From positions 1 to 44,446 of the forward strand of contig PHAV01000020.1 of the NCBI GenBank assembly GCA_002841765.1: DNA of 44,446 nucleotides, in the 5' to 3' direction. This DNA is from Deltaproteobacteria bacterium HGW-Deltaproteobacteria-4. Its GTDB lineage: Bacteria > Desulfobacterota > Desulfuromonadia > Desulfuromonadales > UBA2197. Of the stretch, positions 1 to 8,388 are shown one piece after another. The notes beneath the pieces are model-generated. The model was not told where the DNA came from and made no database searches. It saw only the letters and a list, made by a program, of their open reading frames with translations. Position 1 is the stretch's first letter. Each line of letters starts with the position of its first letter. The position numbers were made by a program, and so were the translations under genes.

Positions 1-99
1 GTTTCACCGTTTCCAGAATTCAATGTGAACCGCCGTATACGGAACCGTACGTACGGTGGTGTGGGAGGACGGCGGGAGTAATTCCGCCTCCTACCCGAT
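1..99 (+). mobile_element. 3' end of a group II intron (domains V and VI)
   Basis: Seen in sequence: positions 29-37 (ACCGCCGTA) pair with 52-60 (TACGGTGGT) with one G-T pair. A two-base bulge C50-G51 follows, and an upper stem 38-41/46-49 closes a GAAC loop. This is the size and shape of the catalytic domain V hairpin. Positions 63-96 form a second stem (63-65/94-96, 66-69/89-92, 71-75/84-88) with a single unpaired A at 93, matching domain VI and its branch-point adenosine. The intron would end at about 99 (CGAT), seven bases from A93 counted inclusively. The reverse transcriptase/maturase and the 5' domains would lie left of the window. The element ends 73 bp before the Nudix start, so it sits in an intergenic region. 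Exact family class is not assigned. Confidence 0.85.
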
Positions 100-172
100 C
101 CCATGATTATACTTTCGCTTGACCGTTCTTCGCTCTGCCGTTAAGGTACCGATTGTGCCGGAGGAGAAGAGC

Positions 173-673
173 ATGAGTGAGTTTTTTGAGATTGTCGATG
201 CTGATGATCAGGTTATCGGGATGGCGTTACGCTCCGAGTGCCACGGCAATCCACAATTGATTCATCGTGTCGCACATGTCCTGATCTTTGATCGTCAGGG
301 CAGGCTTCTGCTGCAAAAGCGCTCTATGAACAAAGATGTGCAACCAGGGAAATGGGATACCAGCGTCGGAGGTCATCTTGACCCGGGTGAGAGCTATGCC
401 GCTGCAGCCAAAAGAGAGATGTTTGAAGAACTCGGGATCGCCGGTCTCTCCCTGACTTTTCTTTATGCTTATCCGATGCGCAACGACTTCGAGTCAGAGA
501 ATGTTGCCACTTTTATCGCTTGTCACGACGGCCCGTTCCCTTTCTCTGTGGATGAAATTGACGAAGTGAGATTCTGGACAGCGCAAGAGATTGACGCCGC
601 GTTGTCCAGCGGTATACTCACCCCGAACTTAGAGGATGAATGGGCGCGCTGGCAGGGGCATCCGTCTCTCTGA
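173..673 (+). CDS. Nudix hydrolase (YfcD / IPP-isomerase-like)
   Basis: A 166-aa cytosolic Nudix protein. The Nudix box is complete at residues 67-89: G67, E73, then REMFEELGI from R81, giving the Mg-binding REUXEE core. The flanking layout, with HRVAHVLIFD before the box and LLLQKRS, resembles the YfcD subgroup related to isopentenyl-diphosphate isomerase; the substrate cannot be told from sequence. The ATG at 173 was chosen because GGAGGAG lies just upstream; an in-frame TTG at 119 has no such site and would add 18 unlikely residues. It sits between the group II intron end and glnB and is followed by a weak hairpin, so it is probably transcribed alone. Confidence 0.85.
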   Translation: MSEFFEIVDADDQVIGMALRSECHGNPQLIHRVAHVLIFDRQGRLLLQKRSMNKDVQPGKWDTSVGGHLDPGESYAAAAKREMFEELGIAGLSLTFLYAYPMRNDFESENVATFIACHDGPFPFSVDEIDEVRFWTAQEIDAALSSGILTPNLEDEWARWQGHPSL

Positions 674-757
674 GCCGGGAGAGTGCTCTTTTTATGGGCA
701 GCAAAATCATCACCGTCTACTTTTTAGGCGTATCCCAGCCTTTTTTGAGGTCACAAT

Positions 758-1202
<445 letters not shown>

Positions 1203-1304
1203 GAAATTTTGTATTTTAGCTGCCGGAGTTCTGCGAGATTCTTGTTCGTGGTCTCTTCGGCCATCATTTAACCACCATCCTGACACCTTATGAAGGAGAG
1301 TTCC

Positions 1305-2714
1305 ATGACTGGTAAAGAAGTCGTCGAGTTCGCAAAGAAGCATGACTGCAAAATGGTCGATTACAAGTTTCTCGATTTTATCGGGATCTGGCAGCATTTC
1401 AGCCAGCCGATCAGCATGTTCAGTGAAGAGACTTTTGAAGAAGGAATCGGTTTTGATGGTTCCTCGATCCGTGGCTGGCAGCCGATCCACAACAGCGACA
1501 TGCTCCTCCTCCCGGATCCGACCACAGCCAAGATCGATCCCTTTCCCAAGACCTCGACCCTGAGCCTGATCTGCAACATCATCGATCCCTTCACCCGTGA
1601 AGGCTATACCCGCGATCCCCGCTTTGTAGCGCAAAAGGCCGAAGCTTATCTAAAGTCGAGCGGCATTGCTGATACCTGCTACTTCGGACCGGAGCCGGAA
1701 TTCTTCATCTTTGACGACGTCCGTTACTCTTCGAGCGCCAATCAGTCCTTCTATTCCGTCGATTCGATCGAAGGCGCCTGGAACAGCGGTCGCGAAGAGT
1801 TCCCTAATCTCGGCTATAAGCCGGGCTTCAAGGGCGGCTACTTCCCGGTCGCTCCGACCGACTCCCTCGTCGATCTTCGTAACGAGATGGTCGAAGTCCT
1901 CCAGAGCGTCGGCATGCAGATCGAAGCGGCGCACCACGAAGTTGCCACCGGCGGCCAGTGCGAAATCGACATGCGTTTCGACAGCCTGATGAAGATGGCC
2001 GACACCCTGCAGTGGTTCAAGTACATTGTCCGTAACGTTGCCTTCCGCAACGGCAAGACCGTCACCTTTATGCCGAAACCCCTCTTCGGCGACAACGGCT
2101 CGGGGATGCACTGCCACATGTCCCTGTGGAAAGACGGCAAGAACCTCTTTGTCGGCGACGGCTACGGCGGCCTCTCCAAGATGGCCATCTACTACATCGG
2201 CGGCATTATCAAGCACGCCAAGGCCCTTTGCGCCTTCACCAACCCCAGCACCAACTCCTACAAGCGGCTCGTCCCCGGCTATGAAGCCCCGGTCAACCTT
2301 GCTTACTCGAACCGTAACCGTTCGGCGTCCCTGCGTATCCCCGCCACCAGCAACCCGAAAGCTAAACGCGTCGAATACCGCACCCCAGACCCTTCCTGCA
2401 ACGGCTACCTCGCCTTTGCCGCAATGATGATGGCCGGCCTTGACGGCATCGAGAACAAGATCGATCCGGGTCAGCCCCTTGACAAGGACATCTACGGTCT
2501 TTCGCCGGAAGAGCTCAAGGACATTCCGTCGGTTGCCGGTTCCCTCCTTGAAGCCTTGGAGTGCCTCCAAGCTGATCACTCCTTCCTCCTCAAAGGAGAT
2601 GTCTTCACCGAAGACCTCATCGAGAAGTGGATCGAGTACAAGATGGAAGCTGAAGTCGATCCGATCCGTATGCGTCCGGTTCCCCTCGAATTCCAGCTTT
2701 ACTACGACTGCTGA
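1305..2714 (+). CDS. glnA: Glutamine synthetase, type I
   Basis: A 469-aa GS-I, the same length as the E. coli enzyme. It makes glutamine from glutamate, ammonia and ATP as a cytosolic dodecamer. Visible marks: the beta-grasp N-terminus with DGSSIRGW (51-58), the metal/glutamate-binding FGPEPEFF (127-134), the ATP/ammonia region [12 protein letters not shown] (264-275) and the C-terminal [14 protein letters not shown]. Tyrosine 397 ([11 protein letters not shown]) falls at the position adenylylated in the GS-I-beta subtype, so control by GlnE is likely. The ATG at 1305 is chosen because AAGGAG lies 7 bases upstream; an ATG at 1290 lies before that site. It follows glnB behind the sigma-54 promoter and is closed by a strong terminator. 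Confidence 0.98.
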   Translation: MTGKEVVEFAKKHDCKMVDYKFLDFIGIWQHFSQPISMFSEETFEEGIGFDGSSIRGWQPIHNSDMLLLPDPTTAKIDPFPKTSTLSLICNIIDPFTREGYTRDPRFVAQKAEAYLKSSGIADTCYFGPEPEFFIFDDVRYSSSANQSFYSVDSIEGAWNSGREEFPNLGYKPGFKGGYFPVAPTDSLVDLRNEMVEVLQSVGMQIEAAHHEVATGGQCEIDMRFDSLMKMADTLQWFKYIVRNVAFRNGKTVTFMPKPLFGDNGSGMHCHMSLWKDGKNLFVGDGYGGLSKMAIYYIGGIIKHAKALCAFTNPSTNSYKRLVPGYEAPVNLAYSNRNRSASLRIPATSNPKAKRVEYRTPDPSCNGYLAFAAMMMAGLDGIENKIDPGQPLDKDIYGLSPEELKDIPSVAGSLLEALECLQADHSFLLKGDVFTEDLIEKWIEYKMEAEVDPIRMRPVPLEFQLYYDC

Positions 2715-2737
2715 TTATTGTTTTTTCGAGCTGAAAC

Positions 2738-2772
2738 ACAAAACGCCTCCGGGATTCCGGGGGCGTTTTGTT
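2738..2772. terminator. Terminator between glnA and the converging SRPBCC gene
   Basis: ACAAAACGCCTCCGG pairs with CCGGGGGCGTTTTGT across a GATT-type loop. The A-rich left arm and T-rich right arm make it work in both directions. It ends inside the last codons of the converging minus-strand gene (stop at 2771). Confidence 0.75.
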
Positions 2773-3226
2773 ATTGTGGAAAGAGCCTCTCCAGCGCGTC
2801 CCGGCGATAGGCAAAGATCTCCTCCAGTTCTCTGGCGACGACCCCGGCCAGAAGGTTGCCGAAGGGAGGGCAGGGGAGGGCATAGGTGACCTCATCGCGG
2901 GTGAGGGTGCCGTCTGCGTTGGCAATGAAGTGGTGTTGATGCTGCCAGAAGCGATAAGGTCCCAGCCGCTGCTCGTCGACAAAGAATATCCCTTGATCGA
3001 CGTGGGTGATCTCGGTCAGCCAGTTTGTCCGCCAGAAGGGAAAGGGGGCGACCTGGTAACTGATCAGCAACCCAGCATAAATCTCCTCCGGAACGGAGGA
3101 TGTAATCTGCAGTGCCAGAGACGGGGGCGTGATCTGCGAAAGATTGCGCGGGTCCGAAAAGAAGTCCCAGGCTACCTCGCGAGAGACGGGGAGCTGTTGC
3201 TCTCGTTGCAGTCGATAAAATTGCAT
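2771..3226 (-). CDS. SRPBCC-fold ligand-binding protein (COG4276-like)
   Basis: A 151-aa soluble protein of the START/SRPBCC fold. Features seen: N-terminal FYRLQREQQLPVSREVAW, then FFSDPRNLSQITPP, which is typical of the small bacterial group labelled 'SRPBCC family' or 'cell division inhibitor-like'. Those names rest on weak evidence and no enzymatic motif is visible, so the ligand is unknown. It is the last gene of the minus-strand run that starts at nadB, 28 bp after the NlpC/P60 lipoprotein gene, and ends inside the glnA terminator hairpin. Confidence 0.75.
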   Translation of the reverse strand: MQFYRLQREQQLPVSREVAWDFFSDPRNLSQITPPSLALQITSSVPEEIYAGLLISYQVAPFPFWRTNWLTEITHVDQGIFFVDEQRLGPYRFWQHQHHFIANADGTLTRDEVTYALPCPPFGNLLAGVVARELEEIFAYRRDALERLFPQ

Positions 3227-3254
3227 GGGTGCGACGAACCTCTCCGATTGTCCC

Positions 3255-4601
3255 TTACTTCTCTCGTTGTCCGGTCAAAATCGCCATTCCCTGCACACGA
3301 CTGTAAAAATCATCCTTGCGGACATCGGGCCGCTCTTCGCCCGGTCGCAATGAAGTGATGACCAGGCGGCCGACGATCTCTCGCCCTTCTTTCTCTTCTT
3401 TGTCTACGGTCCGGATTCCCCAGATATTATGAAGAAACAACGGCTCGGTACTCCCCAGCGCTGTGCCGAGATACAGGCCGATGTGGCCTTTCAGCCAGAT
3501 CAGGGTGGCAAAAGGGATCGCTTTAGCGACAATCTCCTGCTCTTTTTCCGCGGCACTCTTGTTGCGCAGATCGATAAATTCACCGCCCTTTTGCCCTTGA
3601 TTAGCGGAATTACGGCCGAGCCAGATGCCGAAAGGGATAAAGAGGTCGCGCATGTTGGAAGAGCAGTCGCGATTGCCGAAGAGTCCTCCCCAGCCGTAAC
3701 TCTGCCCCATGAGCGGATCGCTGAGTCGGGCGATGGCCGCCGGCGTTAACGCTAACGGTTTCAATGCGACATCCTCGCGGCGAGCAACGGCGATGCGCAA
3801 TTCAGCGTTGCCGTCGGCATCGCGCACCGGCACATACAGGGAAAAATCGGGACTTTTATTTGTGGCGACGGGGAAGATGGCACCGAGATCAGCCTGGGTG
3901 AGGAAATCCCCTTTGGCGCTGCGCAAGCTGGTGTCGTCATGGAGGATGGCAACATATTGATCGTTTTCGTAGCGGCGCTGTAACGGCTCTTTAACCCAGG
4001 CAATGGCATCTAGCGGTACCCAGCCAAAAGCAAAATTGCTCTCAACAAAGATCCATCCGCCGTCAGTGCTGCTATGGGTGGCAAAGATCGGGTTGCCAAC
4101 AGCGAGAGCCGAGGTTTGAAAATAGTCGAAAGGGAAGCCTTCGCCGGCGCGCTGGGGATTGAGAAAGAAGGGGCGCTCGGTCGGGAGCAGGCGCAGCGAA
4201 GTGTTGCGAACGGTGATTGCCGGGCGGGCAAGGGTGGGATAAGAGTCAATCTGTTGCAGAGCGATAAGACGCTGCCACTCTTCGGGCCGCAGGGGGAGGA
4301 GGTTCTCGGCGAATCCCTCTTTGCCTTCGTAGTGTTTAATCCCCCAAAAAGCTTTCTCTGCGCTCAGGGAGGCCTTTTTGAGACGCCAGGGGGCGAAGAA
4401 CTTTTGATTGAAGAGCGCGTCGAAATCGAGTTGATCAGCACTGCTGAGCAAGGATTCCTCGCTATAAGCATAGGCACTGACCCGTTGTTCATAACGGCTG
4501 AGATCTGCGACCCCCGTGATGAGCGGGGGCGGCTTTTGCCGGCAGGCCGGCAGGGTAACCAGGAAAAGAAGGAGAAGGAGGCAACTCGAAGTTCTGGTCA
4601 A
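3255..4601 (-). CDS. SH3-domain NlpC/P60 lipoprotein, probable peptidoglycan endopeptidase
   Basis: A 448-aa exported protein. The N-terminus is a lipoprotein signal: hydrophobic stretch, then LPAC with C20 as lipid anchor. The middle (about 125-290) reads as two SH3-like cell-wall binding domains (VRNTSLRLLP; GGWIFVESNFAFGWV). The C-terminal NlpC/P60 domain has the catalytic Cys C313 (GNRDCSSNMRDLF) and His H373 (LKGHIGLYLG), with H391 as possible third residue. Such enzymes cut the gamma-D-Glu-diaminopimelate bond. A membrane-anchored periplasmic site is expected. The start ATG overlaps the thrC stop by 4 bp, so translation is probably coupled to thrC although the functions seem unrelated. 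Confidence 0.85.
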   Translation of the reverse strand: MTRTSSCLLLLLFLVTLPACRQKPPPLITGVADLSRYEQRVSAYAYSEESLLSSADQLDFDALFNQKFFAPWRLKKASLSAEKAFWGIKHYEGKEGFAENLLPLRPEEWQRLIALQQIDSYPTLARPAITVRNTSLRLLPTERPFFLNPQRAGEGFPFDYFQTSALAVGNPIFATHSSTDGGWIFVESNFAFGWVPLDAIAWVKEPLQRRYENDQYVAILHDDTSLRSAKGDFLTQADLGAIFPVATNKSPDFSLYVPVRDADGNAELRIAVARREDVALKPLALTPAAIARLSDPLMGQSYGWGGLFGNRDCSSNMRDLFIPFGIWLGRNSANQGQKGGEFIDLRNKSAAEKEQEIVAKAIPFATLIWLKGHIGLYLGTALGSTEPLFLHNIWGIRTVDKEEKEGREIVGRLVITSLRPGEERPDVRKDDFYSRVQGMAILTGQREK

Positions 4602-5986
4602 CGGGCGTGGGCCTTAACGAAAGCTTTGATGACTTCAGTGTCAGCATCAACCGTTTCACAACGGCTGGGCTGCTCTTCGATGCCGACCAGGCAGGGCGGA
4701 CGCTCCGGGTCGGTGCCGATCGCCTGACGGACGGCTTCACCGAACTTGGCGGGATGAGCTGTGGCCAGACAGATGACCGGAATCGGTGCTTCGGCACAGC
4801 TTTGCGCCGCTTTGACGCCGATGGCGGTATGGGGATCGAGACAGTAACCGGTTGCCTGATAAAAATCGCGAATGGTGGCAAGGGTTTCATCGTTGGTAAC
4901 AGAACAGGTCAGAAAATCCTCGGCAATCCGCGCCCGCTGTTCGGCAGTAAAGCTCAAGCGACCGCTCTCTTTAAAGGTCGTCATGGCTGCACTGACTGCT
5001 GCAGTATCGCCGTTATGGAGATAATACAGGTAGCGCTCGAAATTGCTGGAGATCTGGATATCCATCGACGGACTCCAGGTCTGAACTACTTCGCCGATCG
5101 AATAATCGCCGTCGCGGACAAATCGGGACAGGATGTTGTTGGCGTTGGTGGCGAGAATGAGTCGGCGAATCGGCAGCCCCATCTCCTTGGCGATATAGCC
5201 TGCAAAGATGTCGCCGAAATTGCCGGTCGGCACAGAAAAGTAGACATCGTGGCAGTTGCTGTTTTTTCGCACTTGTCCCCAGGCATAGAAGTAATAGACC
5301 ACTTGTGCCAGAACCCGCGCCCAGTTGATAGAATTGACGGCGCCGAGGGCGTATTCGTTCTTGTAAGTGAGGTCGCCAAAGATCTCCTTGACGATGCGCT
5401 GACCATCGTCGAAGGAGCCGCGGATCGCCAGATTAAAGACATTGGCATCGAGGACCGTCGTCATCTGCTTTTCCTGAATCGGCGAAACCCGCCCTTCAGG
5501 ATGCATGATGAAGATGTTGATATTCTCTTTGCCGCGCACGCCGTAAATCGCCGCACTTCCGGTGTCTCCCGAGGTGGCGCCGACGATATTCATCCGCTCT
5601 TTGCGTTCTGCCAGGATCAGTTCGAAGAGGTTGCCGAGGAACTGCAAAGCCACATCCTTGAAGGCGAGGGTCGGGCCGTGAAAGAGTTCGAGGATGTAGA
5701 GATTTCCCTTCTTGACGACCGGAGTCACTTCCGGAACGGTGAAGGAGGCGTAAGAACGCTGAATCAACTCGCGCAGTCGGGACGCGGGAATGTCGTCAAT
5801 GAAGCGCTGGAGGATGTTAAAGGCGAGATCGGGGTAGGCAAGTTCAGTGAGGCTGTCGAGCTCATCCGGCGGGAGCAGGGGAATATGTTCGGGCAGGAGG
5901 AGACCGCCATCGTCGGCGAGTCCCATCATCACCGCTTCTTTGAAGGAAAGACCTGTGATCTGGCCACGGGTACTGAGGTACTGCAT
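4598..5986 (-). CDS. thrC: Threonine synthase
   Basis: A 462-aa PLP enzyme that converts O-phosphohomoserine to threonine. The PLP lysine is K110 in GPTLAFKDVALQF; the phosphate-binding glycine-rich loop follows as GATSGDTGSAA. Length and the N-terminal YLSTRGQ place it in the long bacterial (E. coli-like) class. The ATG at 5986 has AGGAG about 10 bases upstream; a TTG two codons earlier is also possible. It lies 73 bp after the FXD-domain gene, with a hairpin between them, and overlaps the downstream lipoprotein gene by 4 bp. Confidence 0.95.
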   Translation of the reverse strand: MQYLSTRGQITGLSFKEAVMMGLADDGGLLLPEHIPLLPPDELDSLTELAYPDLAFNILQRFIDDIPASRLRELIQRSYASFTVPEVTPVVKKGNLYILELFHGPTLAFKDVALQFLGNLFELILAERKERMNIVGATSGDTGSAAIYGVRGKENINIFIMHPEGRVSPIQEKQMTTVLDANVFNLAIRGSFDDGQRIVKEIFGDLTYKNEYALGAVNSINWARVLAQVVYYFYAWGQVRKNSNCHDVYFSVPTGNFGDIFAGYIAKEMGLPIRRLILATNANNILSRFVRDGDYSIGEVVQTWSPSMDIQISSNFERYLYYLHNGDTAAVSAAMTTFKESGRLSFTAEQRARIAEDFLTCSVTNDETLATIRDFYQATGYCLDPHTAIGVKAAQSCAEAPIPVICLATAHPAKFGEAVRQAIGTDPERPPCLVGIEEQPSRCETVDADTEVIKAFVKAHAR

Positions 5987-6022
5987 ATGCAAAAAGCTCC
6001 TGCGTTGAAATCGATTCTAATT

Positions 6023-6048
6023 TAGGGGCGCAATAAATTACGCCCCTA
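6023..6048. repeat. Hairpin inverted repeat upstream of thrC (REP-like)
   Basis: TAGGGGCG (6023-6030) and CGCCCCTA (6041-6048) form a perfect 8-bp stem around an AT-rich 10-base loop. There is no clear T tract on either strand. It lies in the 73-bp gap between the FXD gene and thrC. It could be a processing site, a weak attenuator or a copy of a short dispersed repeat; only one copy is in this window. Confidence 0.6.
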
Positions 6049-6059
6049 CGGAGACAATT

Positions 6060-6269
6060 TTATTCGTCGGAAGGGATCTTAAAGACTTCAAGGACGCCGG
6101 GGAGTTCCTTGAGGCTCGCTGTTGCCAGGGCATCGGTGCGACCGATGACCCCGAGGATGACGCGATTGGCGCCGGTCGACTGGTGAAAATCATAATCGAG
6201 ATCGATCAGATATTGTTTGATCCCTTCAATCTCCGCCTCAGAGGCGTTCTTTTTCATGACGACAAGCAT
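6060..6269 (-). CDS. Free-standing FXD (DAHP-synthase N-terminal, ferredoxin-like) domain protein
   Basis: A 69-aa protein that resembles only the N-terminal ferredoxin-like regulatory domain of type I-beta DAHP synthases: MLVVMKK, then the spaced QSTGANRVILGVIG and a C-terminal GVLEVFKI. In the full enzyme this domain binds tyrosine or phenylalanine and inhibits the catalytic barrel. Here the barrel is absent and the frame stops. It lies 6 bp after the chorismate mutase gene with AAGGAA near the end of that gene, so it is cotranscribed. Inferred role: a separate aromatic-amino-acid sensor that docks on chorismate mutase or on a DAHP synthase encoded elsewhere. It might also be a remnant. Confidence 0.75.
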   Translation of the reverse strand: MLVVMKKNASEAEIEGIKQYLIDLDYDFHQSTGANRVILGVIGRTDALATASLKELPGVLEVFKIPSDE

Positions 6270-6275
6270 CTTTTG

Positions 6276-6548
6276 TCAGATTCCTTTCGTACGAATCCGC
6301 TCAAGGCGGCGGGATTCATCGATGACACGCTCAAAGAGGCGAATGATTGCTTCGTTCTCCAGGGGGCCGGGGTTGTCGTTGCTCATACGGGCAAAGATGC
6401 GTTTTTCGCGGTCAGGATCGTAAACCGGGAGATGGAGGACTTTTTTGATTTCGCCGATTTTCAGGGCCAGGCTGGCGCGCTCGTTGAAGATGCGGAGCAG
6501 CTCGTGGTCAAGGCGATCGATTTCCTGTCGCAGATCATCAATATTCAA
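6276..6548 (-). CDS. Chorismate mutase, AroQ class
   Basis: A 90-aa stand-alone all-helical AroQ domain that converts chorismate to prephenate. Aligned by eye to the E. coli P-protein mutase, the active-site residues are kept: R7, R24, K35, R47-E48, and E83 in place of the usual glutamine, a change seen in other active AroQ enzymes. No signal peptide, so cytosolic. No prephenate dehydratase or dehydrogenase is fused or adjacent. It sits 15 bp after nadB and 6 bp before the FXD gene in one transcription unit. Confidence 0.93.
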   Translation of the reverse strand: MNIDDLRQEIDRLDHELLRIFNERASLALKIGEIKKVLHLPVYDPDREKRIFARMSNDNPGPLENEAIIRLFERVIDESRRLERIRTKGI

Positions 6549-6563
6549 AGTTGCTGCCCTTCC

Positions 6564-8162
6564 CTAAAAGTTCTTGCGGATAATGGTGTCGCGTTTGAAA
6601 TGGATGTCGTCGATCTCCGGATAGTCGATATTATAATGCAGTCCACGACTTTCTCGCCGCTCCAGAGCGCAGCGGATGATCAGTTCGGCAACGGTGGTGA
6701 TGTTGCGCAGCTCGATGAGGTCGGGGGTAACGAGAAAATCCCAGTAATAGTCGTCGATCTCTTCACGGATCATTTCAATGCGGCGCAGGGCCCGCTCCAA
6801 CCGTTTCTGCGAACGGACGATGCCGACATAGTTGGACATGCAGCGTCGGACTTCATCCCAGTTCTGGGCAATGATCACCGCTTCGTCGCTGCTGGTGGCA
6901 TTGCCGTTATCCCAGGCGTCGATAGCAGGGTAGGGGGTTGCCGGTTCTGCCAGGCGTTCGATGGCACGTTCTGCCGCGCGCTTGCCGTAGACAATACCTT
7001 CGAGAAGGCTATTGCTCGCCAGGCGGTTGGCGCCGTGCAGACCGGTGCAGGAGACTTCACCGATGGCAAAGAGATTCTGGATATCGCTCTCCCCCCAGGT
7101 GTCGACCTTGACGCCGCCGCAGAGATAGTGGGCAGCCGGGACGACGGGGATCGGTTCAGTGCACATGTCGATGCCGTACTGCAAGCAGGTTTGATAGATG
7201 GTCGGGAAGCGTTCCTTGATGTAGTCAGGGTCTTTGTGGGTGATATCGAGAAAGACACAGTTATCGCCATGGATCTTCATTTCATGGTCGATTGCCCGGG
7301 CGACGATATCCCGCGGGGCAAGATCTTTGAGGTGATGGTATTCTTCCATAAAGGCGTGCCCGTCGCGCCGCCGCAAGATCGCCCCTTCGCCGCGGACTGC
7401 TTCCGAAATCAGGAACGATTTAGCGTGGGAATGGAAGAGAGTGGTGGGGTGAAATTGCATGAATTCCATGTTGGCAATCGTTGCCCCGGCCCGGTAAGCC
7501 ATCGCCACGCCGTCGCCGGTGGCAATGTCGGGATTGCAGGTATAAAGATAGACTTTGCCGGCGCCACCGGTAGCGAGGATGGTCATCCGCGCACCGAAGG
7601 TGACGACTTCCCCCTTCTTTACGTCGAGGATGTAGGCGCCGAGTGCCCGATCCGGACGGATACGGCGATGCTTGACCTTGGCTTCGGTAATCAGATCGAT
7701 AGCAATATGATCTTCGTAAAGGGTAATATTCGGATGTTGGCTGACGGCGTTGATCAAAGCCCGTTCGACTTCCTTGCCGGTGGCGTCGGAAGCATAAAAG
7801 ATGCGGCGATGGCTGTGCCCCCCTTCGCGGGTCAAGGCATAGCTTTGATCGGCGTTGCGGGAAAATTCTGTCCCCCAGGCAATAAGGTCGGCGATAGCGG
7901 CCGGCCCGTTTTCAATGATCATCCGCACCACAGCTTCGTCGCTCAGATAGGCACCGGCGACCATGGTGTCGGTGATGTGCTCGGCAAAGGAATCGTCCGA
8001 TGCCGAAACTGAAGCAATGCCACCTTGGGCTAAAGCAGTAGCAGTATCGCTGAGTTGCCGTTTGGCGACGACCGCAACGGTACCATGTTCAGCTGCCTTC
8101 AGTGCAAAGGAGAGACCGGCAATACCGCTGCCGATGACGAGAAAATCAGAAGTTGTCTTCAT
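6564..8162 (-). CDS. nadB: L-aspartate oxidase
   Basis: A 532-aa FAD enzyme of the succinate dehydrogenase flavoprotein family. It oxidises L-aspartate to iminoaspartate, the first step of de novo NAD synthesis. The FAD-binding VIGSGIAGLSFALKA is at the N-terminus; MEFMQFHPTTLF, the catalytic LAPRDIVARAID region and the FAD-binding HGANRLASNSLLEG are present. The ATG at 8162 puts the dinucleotide fold at residue 9 as expected; a longer frame reaches 8261 but has no better ribosome site and looks non-coding. It appears to be the first gene of the operon with the chorismate mutase. nadA and nadC are not in the window; nadE is. Confidence 0.95.
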   Translation of the reverse strand: MKTTSDFLVIGSGIAGLSFALKAAEHGTVAVVAKRQLSDTATALAQGGIASVSASDDSFAEHITDTMVAGAYLSDEAVVRMIIENGPAAIADLIAWGTEFSRNADQSYALTREGGHSHRRIFYASDATGKEVERALINAVSQHPNITLYEDHIAIDLITEAKVKHRRIRPDRALGAYILDVKKGEVVTFGARMTILATGGAGKVYLYTCNPDIATGDGVAMAYRAGATIANMEFMQFHPTTLFHSHAKSFLISEAVRGEGAILRRRDGHAFMEEYHHLKDLAPRDIVARAIDHEMKIHGDNCVFLDITHKDPDYIKERFPTIYQTCLQYGIDMCTEPIPVVPAAHYLCGGVKVDTWGESDIQNLFAIGEVSCTGLHGANRLASNSLLEGIVYGKRAAERAIERLAEPATPYPAIDAWDNGNATSSDEAVIIAQNWDEVRRCMSNYVGIVRSQKRLERALRRIEMIREEIDDYYWDFLVTPDLIELRNITTVAELIIRCALERRESRGLHYNIDYPEIDDIHFKRDTIIRKNF

Positions 8163-8318
8163 CAATGACCCAATTGACATAAAGAGTGGACAAAACGGCA
8201 CCGGAGGTAAGCTACAGGGCGTCGGGATTTTGCCGTATTCGCTTCTCGACAGCGAGAACATAATCTTCAGTTGCTTGCGCTGTCAAGGGGTTTGCGTGTA
8301 AAATAACGGTTAAACACA

Positions 8319-8347
8319 TTGAAATCTTGCAGTTTTTACGTTATACA
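8319..8347 (+). promoter_or_regulatory. Probable sigma-70 promoter of the SLT transglycosylase gene
   Basis: TTGAAA (8319-8324) and TATACA (8342-8347) are separated by 17 bases, 42 bp upstream of the start codon, in an AT-rich stretch between two divergent genes. Confidence 0.6.
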
Positions 8348-8388
8348 TCACAAACAGTTAAAGGAAAATCGTATCGTGAGGATTTGAC

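Noticed and set aside
4607-6025. Plus-strand open frame of 472 codons
   Set aside because: Antisense to thrC, which is certain; no ribosome site and low-complexity acidic translation.
6183-8012. Long plus-strand open frame of 609 codons
   Set aside because: It lies entirely opposite nadB, the chorismate mutase and the FXD gene, whose products are clearly recognisable. It has no ribosome site and no family resemblance; GC-rich antisense frames of this size are common.
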